Assembly (NCBI GenBank): GCA_028279215.1
Contig: JANQOF010000081.1
Location: forward strand, 1-64,000
Source: Pirellulales bacterium
GTDB lineage: Bacteria; Planctomycetota; Planctomycetia; Pirellulales; Lacipirellulaceae
Direction: 5' to 3'
DNA length: 64,000 bases
Shown: in pieces, positions 9,780 through 20,045 of the stretch
Position numbering within the stretch: the first letter of the stretch is position 1
How the letters are laid out: every line of letters begins with the position of its first letter
Program-made: the position numbers and the translations under genes
Notes under the pieces: model-generated
What the model was told of the DNA's origin: nothing
Seen by the model: the letters and a program-made list of their open reading frames with translations, nothing else
Database searches by the model: none

Positions 9780-10849
9780 TGCCGAACGCATCGCAACCAA
9801 CACGGGTGCTAACGGTTGGCGCCAAACCGGCAATCAACGGGGCGCTCGCTCAGCGCGACGAGCTTCAAGTCGTCGCGCTCGAGATGCGTCACTCCGAGCA
9901 ATCGCCGCACTACCAATCCATCGCTTACGCGCGTGGTAGCAAGCTAAGCCTGCCGTCGATTCGCCAGGTGCGCCAGGCCATCTCAGAATTCGAGCCTGAC
10001 GTCGTGCATGCGTTCTACCCGCGGGCACTAGCCCATTCGGTCTTGGCTTTGACCTCGCTGGGCAGCCGAGTTCCGATTGTCTCGTATCGCGGAATCATAT
10101 CGGCCCCCAATCGGTGGAGTCCCGACCAATGGATCACTTACCTGTCGCGCCGCGTCGCGGCTCACGCTTGCGAATCGGCAGCGGTCGCTGATTCGCTCGT
10201 CGCCGGAGGCGTGCCACAAAAAAACTGCCACGTGGTACACAACTGCCTCACTCACTCCCCTGCCCTCTTACAACCGGCACACGCTCGGCGCGAACTAGGC
10301 GTTGCAGCCGACGCGTTTGTAGTGATGATGGTGGCCAACATGCGTCGCGTGAAGGGAGCCGACCTACTGCTTCGAGCGGCCATCGCTTGCAGCGACTTGC
10401 CGAAGCTCCAGTTGGTACTTGTCGGCAACGTACAAGACGACGAAGTCGATCGCTTGGCCCGCGACCCGCGACTTGCCCAACGGGTTACCCTTGCCGGTTA
10501 TCGTCGCAGCGCCGCGGCACTGCTCTCAGCAGCCGACTTGTTCGTGATGCCCTCGAGGGCCGAAGCCCTGAGCGTGGCTCTCCTCGAAGCGATGTCGATG
10601 GGAGTTTGCCCAGTGGTAAGCGACGCCGGCGGGATGAAAGAGGCAGTCCGCGACGAAGTCGACGGGCTGGTGTTCCCGAGCGAGAATGTCGCCGCGTTGA
10701 CTGCGGCAATGCGGCGACTCTACGGCGATCCAAGCTACCGATACCAACTAGCACGAAGCGCCAGCGGCCGGGCCCGCAGTTGGTTCTCCGCCGAAGCAGT
10801 TGCCAAGCGAATCACTGGCGTTTACCGAACCGTGCGTTCTGCCGCCTGA
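9779..10849 (+). CDS. Glycosyltransferase family 4
   Basis: VNCLTHSPALLQPAHARRELGVAADAFVVMMVANMRRVKGADLLLRAA...MPSRAEALSVALLEAMSMGVCPVVSDAGGMKE; TAATG overlap with upstream gene. Confidence 0.85.
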   Translation: MPNASQPTRVLTVGAKPAINGALAQRDELQVVALEMRHSEQSPHYQSIAYARGSKLSLPSIRQVRQAISEFEPDVVHAFYPRALAHSVLALTSLGSRVPIVSYRGIISAPNRWSPDQWITYLSRRVAAHACESAAVADSLVAGGVPQKNCHVVHNCLTHSPALLQPAHARRELGVAADAFVVMMVANMRRVKGADLLLRAAIACSDLPKLQLVLVGNVQDDEVDRLARDPRLAQRVTLAGYRRSAAALLSAADLFVMPSRAEALSVALLEAMSMGVCPVVSDAGGMKEAVRDEVDGLVFPSENVAALTAAMRRLYGDPSYRYQLARSASGRARSWFSAEAVAKRITGVYRTVRSAA

Positions 10850-10949
10850 AGACTTCCCAAGTTGCGTTCGGACCTTGGAACCAGTATCTGAGCCAACCGC
10901 TTGCGCTTCATTCCCCGCTTGCGCCTTCCGTTTTCTCCTTCGACGACAG

Positions 10950-12260
10950 CTACAGATACTCGTTGATCAGGTTCTCTATCATCTCTTGCCGTCCACTCTT
11001 GTTCGCAGACGCTTCGCCGTTCTTGAGCATCACCGTTTCAAGCGACGCGAACGAGTGATCCCCCGACTCGATCTCCGCGCCCAATCCACTCGACCAACTG
11101 ACGTAGCGTTCGTCGACGATCGATTGCAGCCGTCCCTCGGCACGCATCGCGGCGGCAATCTTCAGGCCGCGGGCGAATGCGTCCATACCGCCGATGTGGG
11201 CGTAGAACAGATCAATTGGCTCGAAGCTCTCGCGGCGAACCTTGGCGTCGAAGTTCACACCGCCTGGTGCGAGGCCGCCGTACTGGAGAATCGAGTACAT
11301 GCACTGCGTGGTGAGGTAGATGTCGGTCGGGAACTGATCGGTGTCCCAACCCAGCAGCATATCGCCCGTGTTGGCATCGATCGAACCGAGCGCTCCGGCC
11401 GAGCCGGCCACTTCGAGTTCGTGTTGCATCGTATGGCCAGCGAGCGTAGCGTGGTTGGTCTCGATGTTGAGCTTGAAGTGATCGAGCAAGTCGTACTGAC
11501 GGAGGAAATTCAGGCATGCGGCGGCGTCGCTATCGTATTGGTGTTTGGTCGGCTCTTTGGGCTTCGGCTCGATGTAGAACTGCCCCGTGAAGCCAATCTC
11601 CTTCGCGTAGTCGACCGCCATGTGGAGAAACCTGCCAAGGTGGTCCAACTCCCGTTTCAAATCGGTGTTCCACAAGCATTGATACCCCTCGCGACCACCC
11701 CAGAAGGTGTAGCCTTCGCCACCCAATTCGTGCGTCACCTCAAGCGCCTTTTTCACCTGAGCCGCGGCAAACGCAAACACCTCGGCATTCGGGCTGGTGG
11801 CTGCGCCGTGCATGTAACGGGCATTGGAAAACAGATTCGCTGTACCCCATAGCAGACGAACACCGGTGCGCTCTTGCTCCTCCTTGAGCACCTTGGCGAC
11901 GGCATCGAAGTTCTTATTGCTCTGGTCGAGTGTCGCTCCTTCAGGTGCGACGTCGCGATCATGAAAGGCGTAGTAAGGAGCACCAAGCTTCTCGATGAAT
12001 TCGAACGCCACCCGTACTCGGTTCCGCGCGTTCTCTACCGACTCCGATCCGTCGTCCCAGGGCCGCAAGGCGGTGCCAACGCCAAACGGGTCGCTGAGCG
12101 GATTCCGAAACGTGTGCCAGTACACCACGCTAAACCGCAGATGGTCCCGCATCGACTTACCCTCGATCATCTCCTCCGCGTTGTAGTGGCGGAACGACAG
12201 TGGATTCGTCGAATCGGGGCCTTCGAACTGAATTCGGTCAACTTCTGAAAAAGCCGTCAT
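10950..12260 (-). CDS. xylA: Xylose isomerase
   Basis: [86 protein letters not shown]. Confidence 0.95.
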   Translation of the reverse strand: MTAFSEVDRIQFEGPDSTNPLSFRHYNAEEMIEGKSMRDHLRFSVVYWHTFRNPLSDPFGVGTALRPWDDGSESVENARNRVRVAFEFIEKLGAPYYAFHDRDVAPEGATLDQSNKNFDAVAKVLKEEQERTGVRLLWGTANLFSNARYMHGAATSPNAEVFAFAAAQVKKALEVTHELGGEGYTFWGGREGYQCLWNTDLKRELDHLGRFLHMAVDYAKEIGFTGQFYIEPKPKEPTKHQYDSDAAACLNFLRQYDLLDHFKLNIETNHATLAGHTMQHELEVAGSAGALGSIDANTGDMLLGWDTDQFPTDIYLTTQCMYSILQYGGLAPGGVNFDAKVRRESFEPIDLFYAHIGGMDAFARGLKIAAAMRAEGRLQSIVDERYVSWSSGLGAEIESGDHSFASLETVMLKNGEASANKSGRQEMIENLINEYL

Positions 12261-12487
12261 AGTCGTCAATACCCGCCTTTGGCTACCGATAAGATTTGGT
12301 GATGGAACCCTCAGAGTTTGGCACTTTCTAGATGCGGTAAGCACCAGCTATTGGCCCGTGAGTATAGCAAGAACACTCCAGTGGTGGCAGATATTGTCGA
12401 CGACGCTGATCGTGGACAGAATTGCGGTCACCAAGTAGTTTAGAGGTTTGCGGACACGGAACAGACGTCGTCGAAGAGGCACCCCTG

Positions 12488-13630
12488 ATGGCACCTGAGT
12501 GTGTCACTGTACGTCGGAATTGGCCCGGCATCTCCTGGACTCACTGCGCGCTTTTCTTGGCACTAGTGGTGTGCTTCTGCTCGATGCGTTCAGTGTCAGC
12601 CACCATTGTCCGATTCAACACGTCCCTAGGCGACATCGACGTGAGGTTATTCGACACGGCTACGCCGAACAGCGTTACGAATTTCTTAAACTATGCGCAC
12701 GACGACGACTACGACCAGTCTTTCATCCATCGAATGCCAAACGCATTCGACGACCACGGCGAGTTGGGCACTTTCGTCGTGCAGGGTGGCGGATTCAAGT
12801 ACACCGCGAGCGAAGGGCTGGCCGTCGTCCCTACCGACCCACCTGTACAAAATGAACCAGGAATCTCAAACCTCAAATACACTTTGTCCTATGCTAAGAT
12901 GGGTGGTGATCCAGATAGCGCTGACAGTGGTTTTTTCTTTAACTCACAGGATAACGCCAACAACTTGGACGCCCAAAATGGCGGATTCACCGTCTTTGGG
13001 CGAATTGTCCGTGGATTTGATGTTCTTGACGATATCGCAGCGTTAACGGCCTACGACGTAGATCGCGACGAAGGTGATTTGTTCGACAACGTCCCGTTGT
13101 TGGATACGATGGGTGCGTTTGAAGATATTTTAGTGTTCGTCAACGATGTCAATCCACTCGTCTTCCCCGACGGTGACTACAACTTTGATGGGGTGGTCAA
13201 TCTGAGTGACTACACCTTGTGGCGCGACACACTTGGATCCACTTCGCAAGTGGGAGCCGATGGCAATGGCAATGGCGTGGTAGATGCCGCCGACTACGGC
13301 GTCTGGTCGTCTAGCCTTGGCCAGTCGTCCACATCCCTTGGCGACTACAACCGCGATGGCCTCGTCAACCTCGCCGACTATTCCGTCTGGCGCGACTCAA
13401 TGGGTTCGGTCACGAATCTGGCAGCAGACGGAAACGGCAACGATATCGTCGATTCGGGCGACTACACGGTCTGGAAAGCCAACTTTGGCAACGCGACTGT
13501 CGCGAGTGCTGGGTCGTTGGCGAGCAAGCTGGCCGTGCCTGAACCTTCGAGCCTCTGGTTGGCCCTTGCGGCGCTCTGGCTGCTGCGCCCGCACAAAAAG
13601 CGGGCCTCGAATGAGCCAGACACACGCTGA
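12488..13630 (+). CDS. Cyclophilin-type peptidylprolyl isomerase with dockerin-like repeats and PEP-CTERM anchor
   Basis: FNTSLGDIDVRLFDTATPNSVTNFLNYA..SFIHRM..FVVQGGGF..LSYAKMGGDPDSADSGFFFN; two dockerin-like units; VPEPSSLWLALAALWLLRPHKKR. Confidence 0.82.
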   Translation: MAPECVTVRRNWPGISWTHCALFLALVVCFCSMRSVSATIVRFNTSLGDIDVRLFDTATPNSVTNFLNYAHDDDYDQSFIHRMPNAFDDHGELGTFVVQGGGFKYTASEGLAVVPTDPPVQNEPGISNLKYTLSYAKMGGDPDSADSGFFFNSQDNANNLDAQNGGFTVFGRIVRGFDVLDDIAALTAYDVDRDEGDLFDNVPLLDTMGAFEDILVFVNDVNPLVFPDGDYNFDGVVNLSDYTLWRDTLGSTSQVGADGNGNGVVDAADYGVWSSSLGQSSTSLGDYNRDGLVNLADYSVWRDSMGSVTNLAADGNGNDIVDSGDYTVWKANFGNATVASAGSLASKLAVPEPSSLWLALAALWLLRPHKKRASNEPDTR

Positions 13631-14313
13631 CCAGATGCAACGGTCAGGGGCAAGTCAACCGTCGTATCACAATTCATTCGAGGCCCCGCGGGCCAGCAAG
13701 TTTTGAGGTCGGCGAGCTTCGTATCACGTGCCGCCAACGGTAACAGAAGGTCGCACCTAGGGTGCCAAATCGACGTGGACGGCCAAAGATGGGCGTACTA
13801 ACACGCATCGAAAGTGGTTTGAAGGCAAGAGTTTAACGTGAGACAATGCGGTGCAATGCAGCTCGTTGCTTCATCGCAAAAAGGACCCATGACATCGCTA
13901 ATTCGCGCACTTTTGACGTGTCAGATTGACGCAATGTGTGCCGTCACGCTACATCTGCAACTCCGCCTAGCTGGGCCCGACCAATTTGTTTCGAATCGAG
14001 ACAGCGACGCGCAACCCCATTCCGGAGAATGACTTACAATTGGTGCTCCGACTCGTCCCCGGGTCGACCTAGCGGAGACAGTCTTTCGAGCGATCTCAAC
14101 TTGAGAAAGGCCGCTACGACTCGCTTCCTTCACTCTCACCTCATGGTCAGCGATTCACGCGGGTGTCCGCGAATTGGATATGTAGCTCTTTGGCCTTATA
14201 CTGCCCGCACTCTCGGAAGCGAGGAATCTTTCGCACCATTGGCGATGGTTAGCGCGATTCGCCGACAACAGGCCGCAATCTCGAACTAGGTCCCCCATAC
14301 CGATCAGGCAATC

Positions 14314-15285
14314 GTGACCGTTACCGAAGCAGCGCCTCGCACCGCGCGACCCATCGACACCGCCGCTACCCAAGTGCTGATGCTTGTCAATCGCAAGGCC
14401 GGCGCGGGGCGTCGACGGGCGGTAGTCGATCAGGTGATCGAGCGATTAGCCGAACTGGGAATGACCACCACCGTCGCGGGCGGTCCCGCCGAGTTAGGCG
14501 GCCTGGCCGCCGCGGCCAAAGAGTCGGGCGACTTGCGGGCCGTGGTGTCGGCCGGAGGCGACGGTACGATTAGCGCCGTGCTCAACCACACTCCGCCTGG
14601 CACCCCGCTGGCCATCCTACCAATGGGTACCGAGAATCTTTTGGCCAAGTACTTAGGCCACCGCTGCACGGCAAAATCGGTTGCCGAGTTGCTGACCACT
14701 GGAGTTGTGGTACCCATGGACGCCGCCGTGGCCGGCGACAAGGTATTCGCCATCTTGTTCAGTGCTGGTTTCGACGCCGAAGTGGTGCGACGAGTCCACG
14801 AACGGCGCGACGGCAACATCACGCACCTTGCCTACGCCGGCCCGCTGATGCAGACGATAGGCGGTTACGACTACCCGAAGGTCACGGTGACTGCACTCGA
14901 CGCGGTGGGCAACAAGATCGCGACCACCGGCTGCTGGACGTTCGTGGTGAATCTGCCTTGTTATGCTCTCGGGCTACCACTAGCGCCGCACGCGGTGGGC
15001 ACCGACGGACTGCTCGACCTGTGCCAGCTCAAACGAGGCTCGTTCACCGCGGGTCTGTGGTACCTATGGCACGTAGTGCGTCGAAGCCATCACCAATTGA
15101 AGAGCGTCCACACAGGGCATAGCGACCGTTTTCTGATCGAGGCGGCCGATGGCAGTGAAGTGCCGTTCCAAATCGATGGCGACCCCGGCGGCGTGTTGCC
15201 GGTGGAGGTCTCGTCGCTGCCCGGCCGGATGCAGCTGGTGGTCACCCCCAAAGTGGCAACCCGTCTGGGCGTCGAGTCCCGCTGA
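14314..15285 (+). CDS. Diacylglycerol kinase family lipid kinase
   Basis: [21 protein letters not shown]...[40 protein letters not shown] start. Confidence 0.85.
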   Translation: MTVTEAAPRTARPIDTAATQVLMLVNRKAGAGRRRAVVDQVIERLAELGMTTTVAGGPAELGGLAAAAKESGDLRAVVSAGGDGTISAVLNHTPPGTPLAILPMGTENLLAKYLGHRCTAKSVAELLTTGVVVPMDAAVAGDKVFAILFSAGFDAEVVRRVHERRDGNITHLAYAGPLMQTIGGYDYPKVTVTALDAVGNKIATTGCWTFVVNLPCYALGLPLAPHAVGTDGLLDLCQLKRGSFTAGLWYLWHVVRRSHHQLKSVHTGHSDRFLIEAADGSEVPFQIDGDPGGVLPVEVSSLPGRMQLVVTPKVATRLGVESR

Positions 15286-15403
15286 AAGCGGGATTGATGG
15301 CCCCAGCCGCGTGCGTCATGATTTGTGGGAGCGATTTTCGCGTGGCAAGTGCCGGTCGTTCCGATTCAAGCGCTCCAACCTTCTATTCCACGCTGCATCC
15401 CAC

Positions 15404-16234
15404 GTGCCCAACCTCCCAGCACAGATTGGTCCATTCCGCTGCGGACCAGGCCAGCCGCTGCTACTGATTGCCGGCCCGTGCGTGCTTGAAACGCTCGATC
15501 TGACGCTGCTAATCGCCGAGCGATTGGCGCTGATGGCGGAGACTCGCGACATCCAATTGGTATTCAAGGCGTCGTTCGACAAGGCCAACCGCACCAGCAT
15601 CGACGCGGTACGCGGTCCGGGACTCGACGAAGGGCTGCGCATGCTTGAGCAGGTTCGCTCGGCGACGGGCCTAATGACGACCACCGACATTCACGAACCG
15701 CAACACGCAGCGCCAGTTGCCCAAGTGTGCGATCTCCTGCAGATTCCCGCATTTCTGGCCCGGCAAACCGACCTGCTTGTGGCTGCCGCGCGAACCGGCA
15801 AGGCCGTCAATGCGAAGAAAGGACAGTTCCTGTCCCCCAGCGATATGCAGCACGTGGTCGGCAAGTTGTCGGCGGCTGGGTGCGAAAACATGCTGCTGTG
15901 CGAACGTGGCACCTTTTTCGGCTACGGGCGGTTGGTGAACGACATGCGTTCGATTCCACAGATGCGGGCGCTCGGCGTGCCCGTGGTGTTCGACGCCACG
16001 CATAGCGTGCAGGAACCCGGCGGCCTGGGCGGCGCAACCGGAGGCAATCGGGCCATGGTCGAACCGCTGGCCCGCGCCGCCATGGCGATTGGTTGTGACG
16101 GACTGTTCTGCGAAACGCACCCCGAACCTGATCGATCGCCGAGCGACGGGCCCAACATGGTGCCACTCGACCAATTGCCAGCCGTAGTCGACCGGTTGCT
16201 GGCAATTCGCGAAACGGTCGCCGCGTTCGACTAG
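15404..16234 (+). CDS. kdsA: 3-deoxy-8-phosphooctulonate synthase
   Basis: [74 protein letters not shown] start inferred. Confidence 0.93.
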   Translation: MPNLPAQIGPFRCGPGQPLLLIAGPCVLETLDLTLLIAERLALMAETRDIQLVFKASFDKANRTSIDAVRGPGLDEGLRMLEQVRSATGLMTTTDIHEPQHAAPVAQVCDLLQIPAFLARQTDLLVAAARTGKAVNAKKGQFLSPSDMQHVVGKLSAAGCENMLLCERGTFFGYGRLVNDMRSIPQMRALGVPVVFDATHSVQEPGGLGGATGGNRAMVEPLARAAMAIGCDGLFCETHPEPDRSPSDGPNMVPLDQLPAVVDRLLAIRETVAAFD

Positions 16235-16265
16235 CCAACCCAAACCTACGTCCGCATCGTCCGGT

Positions 16266-18566
16266 ATGCCCAACACTCGCTTTGCTCGCCCTGTCGCCCT
16301 GCTCACGGTAGTCTGCGCGCTAGTTGCCGCGTTGGTGTCCGGCGGTTGCCGGCGCGACACTCGTTCGGTTGGCCAAGCTGGCATGGGCGAGGTCGCAAGC
16401 AGTGCCAAGCGGAGTCAAACGATCCTCGACTCCGCGGCAGGCGCTCTGGCCGACTTGCCCCAGCAGTCGATCCTCGAGCTGCGCCCCCCGTCCATCGTCC
16501 TCGATGCCACCAAGAGTAGCGATGGGCAGGACGTGCTGGCCGAGCGAACCACGCTGTCGACTGAGGCGTTTCCCATCTACAACATCCTACGCGTTCCGAA
16601 GGGCAATGCCCGCTTCAAAGCGCTCGGCGTGAAGCCTGGTGACATGGTCAAGTGGTATGCGAATCAGCAATCCGACCTGGATGCGGCGTTTAGTGGCGAA
16701 AAGATGCGGCTTTCCTATCAAGATCTTCGCGAAATCCAAAGTCTTACAAAAAACGATCGAGTCGCGTTGGCCAACAGGCTATTCCCCGATGCTAAACTCT
16801 CGGCGTTGCCGGCAGACCAGCGAGTCGAAGTCGCTGACGCCCTGTTTCGCGACATGCTGGTTGAAGACGATATTGTTTCGACCACGGCATTCGAGTTCGA
16901 AGTCGAGCAGGTGCTCGATACGAATACTCTGCAATTCGACCTCAGCACGTTTACGCCCGAGGAACAGCTCCGGTTGCCTATCGAGACGCCGGCACGGATG
17001 GAGATCTATCGTTTTCGCGACACCCGCTTCAGCGACTTGTTAATCGAATTGAATCGTTACGCACGCCGGGGCGTTCCACTGTTGGGTTGGGAACCCAGCC
17101 CCGATCAGGCCGCCATCGAGCAGATCGTCGAGCGGCTGAACCAGTGGCTTCGACAAACCAAAACCACCGTCGAATGGCAGCCGACCGAGTTACTCGAAAC
17201 CCTCCCCCAATCTCTTCGCGACACGCCCGAGCTCGAGTTGTTTGCTAGCGACGAATCTCTCGACCGCGGCGCGTTTTCACTCCCGTCGGACGAACTGCGA
17301 GACAAGCAGGCACAAGGCTACGAAGGAAGGTTGCTGCAAGAAGCCACCTGGGCTCGCGACATTTCGAATTGGGTGACCGCCGATCTACGTAACGATCGCG
17401 ACCGCGCCCACAAGTTGTTCGACTGGACGATTCGCAATCTGCAACTGGAAGAGCCAAGTAGCGAAAGGCCCAGCCAACGTCCCTGGCAGGCCATGCTTCA
17501 TGGCCACGCCACACCTGCGGGGCGCGCCTGGGTGTTCGCCCAACTTTGCCGACAACAAGAAATACCCGTGGTGGTGATTCGCCCAGCAGGCGACGACGGC
17601 CCGCTGTGGTGCGGAGCGTTGGTCGAAGATCAACTACTGTTGTTCGATCCAGAAATCGGGTTGCCAATAGTGGGCGACGGCGGCGATACGCTCACGCTTG
17701 CTGAAGTTCAGGCAGATCCTTCCGTGCTCGAATCGCTAGAGTTGGACGACGAGTCCTACGTTCCCAACGATGCAAATCTGGAGCAACTGACCGCCGAAAT
17801 CGTTGCTGGGCCGTTTTCGCTTACCAGAAGGGCGGCGCTGCTTGAATCGCGGCTGTCGGGCAACGATTCGTTGCTAATAGCCGTCGACGCCGACCAACTG
17901 GCGACCGACTTGCCGAAAGCGGGTGGCATCGAATCGATTGTTATTTGGCCCCATCCGTACGAAGTAACCGCCGATCAACTACGAGCCGGCGGCAATCCAT
18001 CGCAGTCAACTCCCGCGCGATCACGACAGTTGAGAAACCAGCGGACGAGGGCGGCGATCGAGTTCGAGCCGTTCGTGCATAAGCCGAGGTTGTGGAAAGC
18101 CAGGCTGCTGCACTTCCGTGGCGACTCAGGGACGACGATCGACACAAGTCGCGCCAACTTGGAGACCAAGATCGACGACCACCGCGACGCAGGCCGGTTG
18201 TACACTCACGAGAACATTCGACCCACCGATCGCACGATTGAGCGACTCGAGGCAGGCGACGTCCGTCGTGCTTGGACTGCGGCCAAACAGAATGCAACCT
18301 ACTGGCAAGGGCTGCTTTCGTTCGACCGTGGCGACTACGGTGTCGCACTGAATTGGCTCAACAAGGCTACCAAGATTCCAAAGTGGCAAACCGGCGCACG
18401 TTACAATCAGGCCCGCGCGCTCGAGGCGTTGGGGCGGACAGAAGAAGCTATCGGATTGCTCGAAACCAGCGACGGCCCAATGTCCCGGGGCAATCGCTTG
18501 CTGGCAGAACGTTGGCGACAGCAATTGGCTGCCAAGCCGACCCCTAGCGGCGCAGCTTCGGAATGA
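16266..18566 (+). CDS. Lipoprotein with transglutaminase-like fold region and TPR-like C-terminus
   Basis: Lipobox VSGGC; NDRDRAHKLFDWTIRNLQLE...GRAWVFAQLCRQQEIPVVVIRP; C-terminal WLNKATKIPKWQTGARYNQARALEALGRTEEAI. Confidence 0.65.
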   Translation: MPNTRFARPVALLTVVCALVAALVSGGCRRDTRSVGQAGMGEVASSAKRSQTILDSAAGALADLPQQSILELRPPSIVLDATKSSDGQDVLAERTTLSTEAFPIYNILRVPKGNARFKALGVKPGDMVKWYANQQSDLDAAFSGEKMRLSYQDLREIQSLTKNDRVALANRLFPDAKLSALPADQRVEVADALFRDMLVEDDIVSTTAFEFEVEQVLDTNTLQFDLSTFTPEEQLRLPIETPARMEIYRFRDTRFSDLLIELNRYARRGVPLLGWEPSPDQAAIEQIVERLNQWLRQTKTTVEWQPTELLETLPQSLRDTPELELFASDESLDRGAFSLPSDELRDKQAQGYEGRLLQEATWARDISNWVTADLRNDRDRAHKLFDWTIRNLQLEEPSSERPSQRPWQAMLHGHATPAGRAWVFAQLCRQQEIPVVVIRPAGDDGPLWCGALVEDQLLLFDPEIGLPIVGDGGDTLTLAEVQADPSVLESLELDDESYVPNDANLEQLTAEIVAGPFSLTRRAALLESRLSGNDSLLIAVDADQLATDLPKAGGIESIVIWPHPYEVTADQLRAGGNPSQSTPARSRQLRNQRTRAAIEFEPFVHKPRLWKARLLHFRGDSGTTIDTSRANLETKIDDHRDAGRLYTHENIRPTDRTIERLEAGDVRRAWTAAKQNATYWQGLLSFDRGDYGVALNWLNKATKIPKWQTGARYNQARALEALGRTEEAIGLLETSDGPMSRGNRLLAERWRQQLAAKPTPSGAASE

Positions 18567-19528
18567 TCGCCTTTGCTCTCCGCCACTGGTTTCTCGTGTT
18601 GTTGGCGATGGTGCTTACGGTAGGGCTCGTTTTTGGTCCACAACTTGAGCAGTTGGTACGTTTTCCGCGCGGGTGGCTAGTGGCCACAGTGTTGTTTCTA
18701 ACTGCGTTACCGATGTCGTTCGGCCAGCTCTCGAAAGCCGCGCGCGCCACGCGAGCGATTGTCTTAGCGCTAGTGCTCAGCACGATTGTCGCTCCTGTAC
18801 TCGCTTGGTTGATTGGTCAGTTGCTGCCAATTCCGCTCGCGGTGGGTCTGGTGGTGGCTGCGACCGTGCCATGCACGCTGGCCTCTGCGGCGGTGTGGAC
18901 GCGGCGCGGGGGCGGCGACGAAGCCATTGCCCTCTTGGTTACCTTGATCACGAACCTGGCGTGTTTCCTGGTGCTGCCCGCCTGGTTGTGGATACTACTA
19001 GGAAGCGAAGAAGCCGCGCCACGCGGACTGGTGATTCGATTATTGATGCTGGTCGTTGCTCCGGTGGTCGTTGCCCAGTTGCTGCGTTTGTCGTCCACCG
19101 TTGCCGAAGCCGCGACCCGACGCAAGCCGCTATTGAGTTACACCGCGCAGATAGGAGTACTGACGATGGTTTTCTTCGGAGCCGTGAGCGCAGGCGACAC
19201 GCTGTCGCGCCTCGACTCCACCACGATTACGGCCATCCACTGGCTGGCGTTACTGGTTGCCGTCGCGGTGTTGCACTTGCTACTGTTCGCGGCGGGTTGG
19301 ATTGGCGGCCGGGCGGTTGGGTCGAGCGACGCAAACCGGCTGGCGGTGGCGGTCGCCGGTAGCCAGAAGACGCTGATGATTGGACTAGACGTCGCCCTCG
19401 GTTTCAGCGGGCTGGCAGTGCTGCCTATGGTAGCCTACCACGTCACCCAGTTGATTCTCGACACGCTATTAGTCGATTGGCTCAGGGTCGACGACGGACT
19501 GCAGAACTACTCCACCACGAATCGATAA
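18563..19528 (+). CDS. Bile acid:sodium symporter family (BASS-like) transporter
   Basis: About 9 TM segments; LTALPMSFGQLSKAARATRAIVLALVLSTIVAPVLAWLIGQLL..VGLVVAATVPCTLASAAVWTRRGGGDEAIALLVTLITNL. Confidence 0.75.
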   Translation: MIAFALRHWFLVLLAMVLTVGLVFGPQLEQLVRFPRGWLVATVLFLTALPMSFGQLSKAARATRAIVLALVLSTIVAPVLAWLIGQLLPIPLAVGLVVAATVPCTLASAAVWTRRGGGDEAIALLVTLITNLACFLVLPAWLWILLGSEEAAPRGLVIRLLMLVVAPVVVAQLLRLSSTVAEAATRRKPLLSYTAQIGVLTMVFFGAVSAGDTLSRLDSTTITAIHWLALLVAVAVLHLLLFAAGWIGGRAVGSSDANRLAVAVAGSQKTLMIGLDVALGFSGLAVLPMVAYHVTQLILDTLLVDWLRVDDGLQNYSTTNR

Positions 19529-19670
19529 GTTCCCGATCCCAAAGGGTCGCCTTCCAAGGTGTGCGAATTCGCTCGGTGTGCGGGCAACGGGGACAATGTG
19601 CCCAGTCAAATCGTCGTTTGATCAGCCAACCACCGCAAAATACAGTCCCAAGTATAGCCTTCTTGCCGCT

Positions 19671-19686
19671 TGGCACTCAACTTGCA
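19671..19686 (+). promoter_or_regulatory. Putative sigma-54 (-24/-12) promoter upstream of the NtrC-type regulator
   Basis: TGGCACTCAACTTGCA versus TGGCACG-N4-TTGC[AT]; GG and GC elements correctly spaced. Confidence 0.55.
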
Positions 19687-20045
19687 AACGGATTCCCGCC
19701 ATCGTTTGCGTCATCACATGAGCACTCCCAATGCAGTTCGATCTGGGCACCCAGAGCCTCGCGCGCTCACTGTTCGCGGCGAAGGCGACAAGCCCACTAT
19801 ACCGGCTACCCTCCGCCACGCAGCTACCCGTGCCACGGGACTACTGCCCGAAACGTCTTGGGCGCAATGCACGGACGACAATTCGGGGGGATCAATGGAC
19901 AATAACGCAGGGAATTGAACACTTACTCGCTATTCGACGCAACTTCGTAGTATAGATGGCCTATCGCGATTTCTCAGAAGTTCCCCGTACTCGAGGCTGA
20001 TTGCATGGAACGCGAGGCTCGTCCAGGAGAAAACGGAACCATCCT

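Noticed and set aside
10387-11852. Plus-strand ORFs of 223 and 350 aa
   Set aside because: Overlap GT4 and are antisense to xylA; no recognisable domain.
13751-13766. Possible minus-strand sigma-54 site (CGCACCTAGGGTGCCA)
   Set aside because: Mismatches in the -12 element and no suitable downstream gene.
13631-14313. 683-bp gap with several short ORFs (13838-14289)
   Set aside because: Looked for tRNA, transposase remnant and CRISPR; no convincing repeat or motif, short ORFs have no domain signature.
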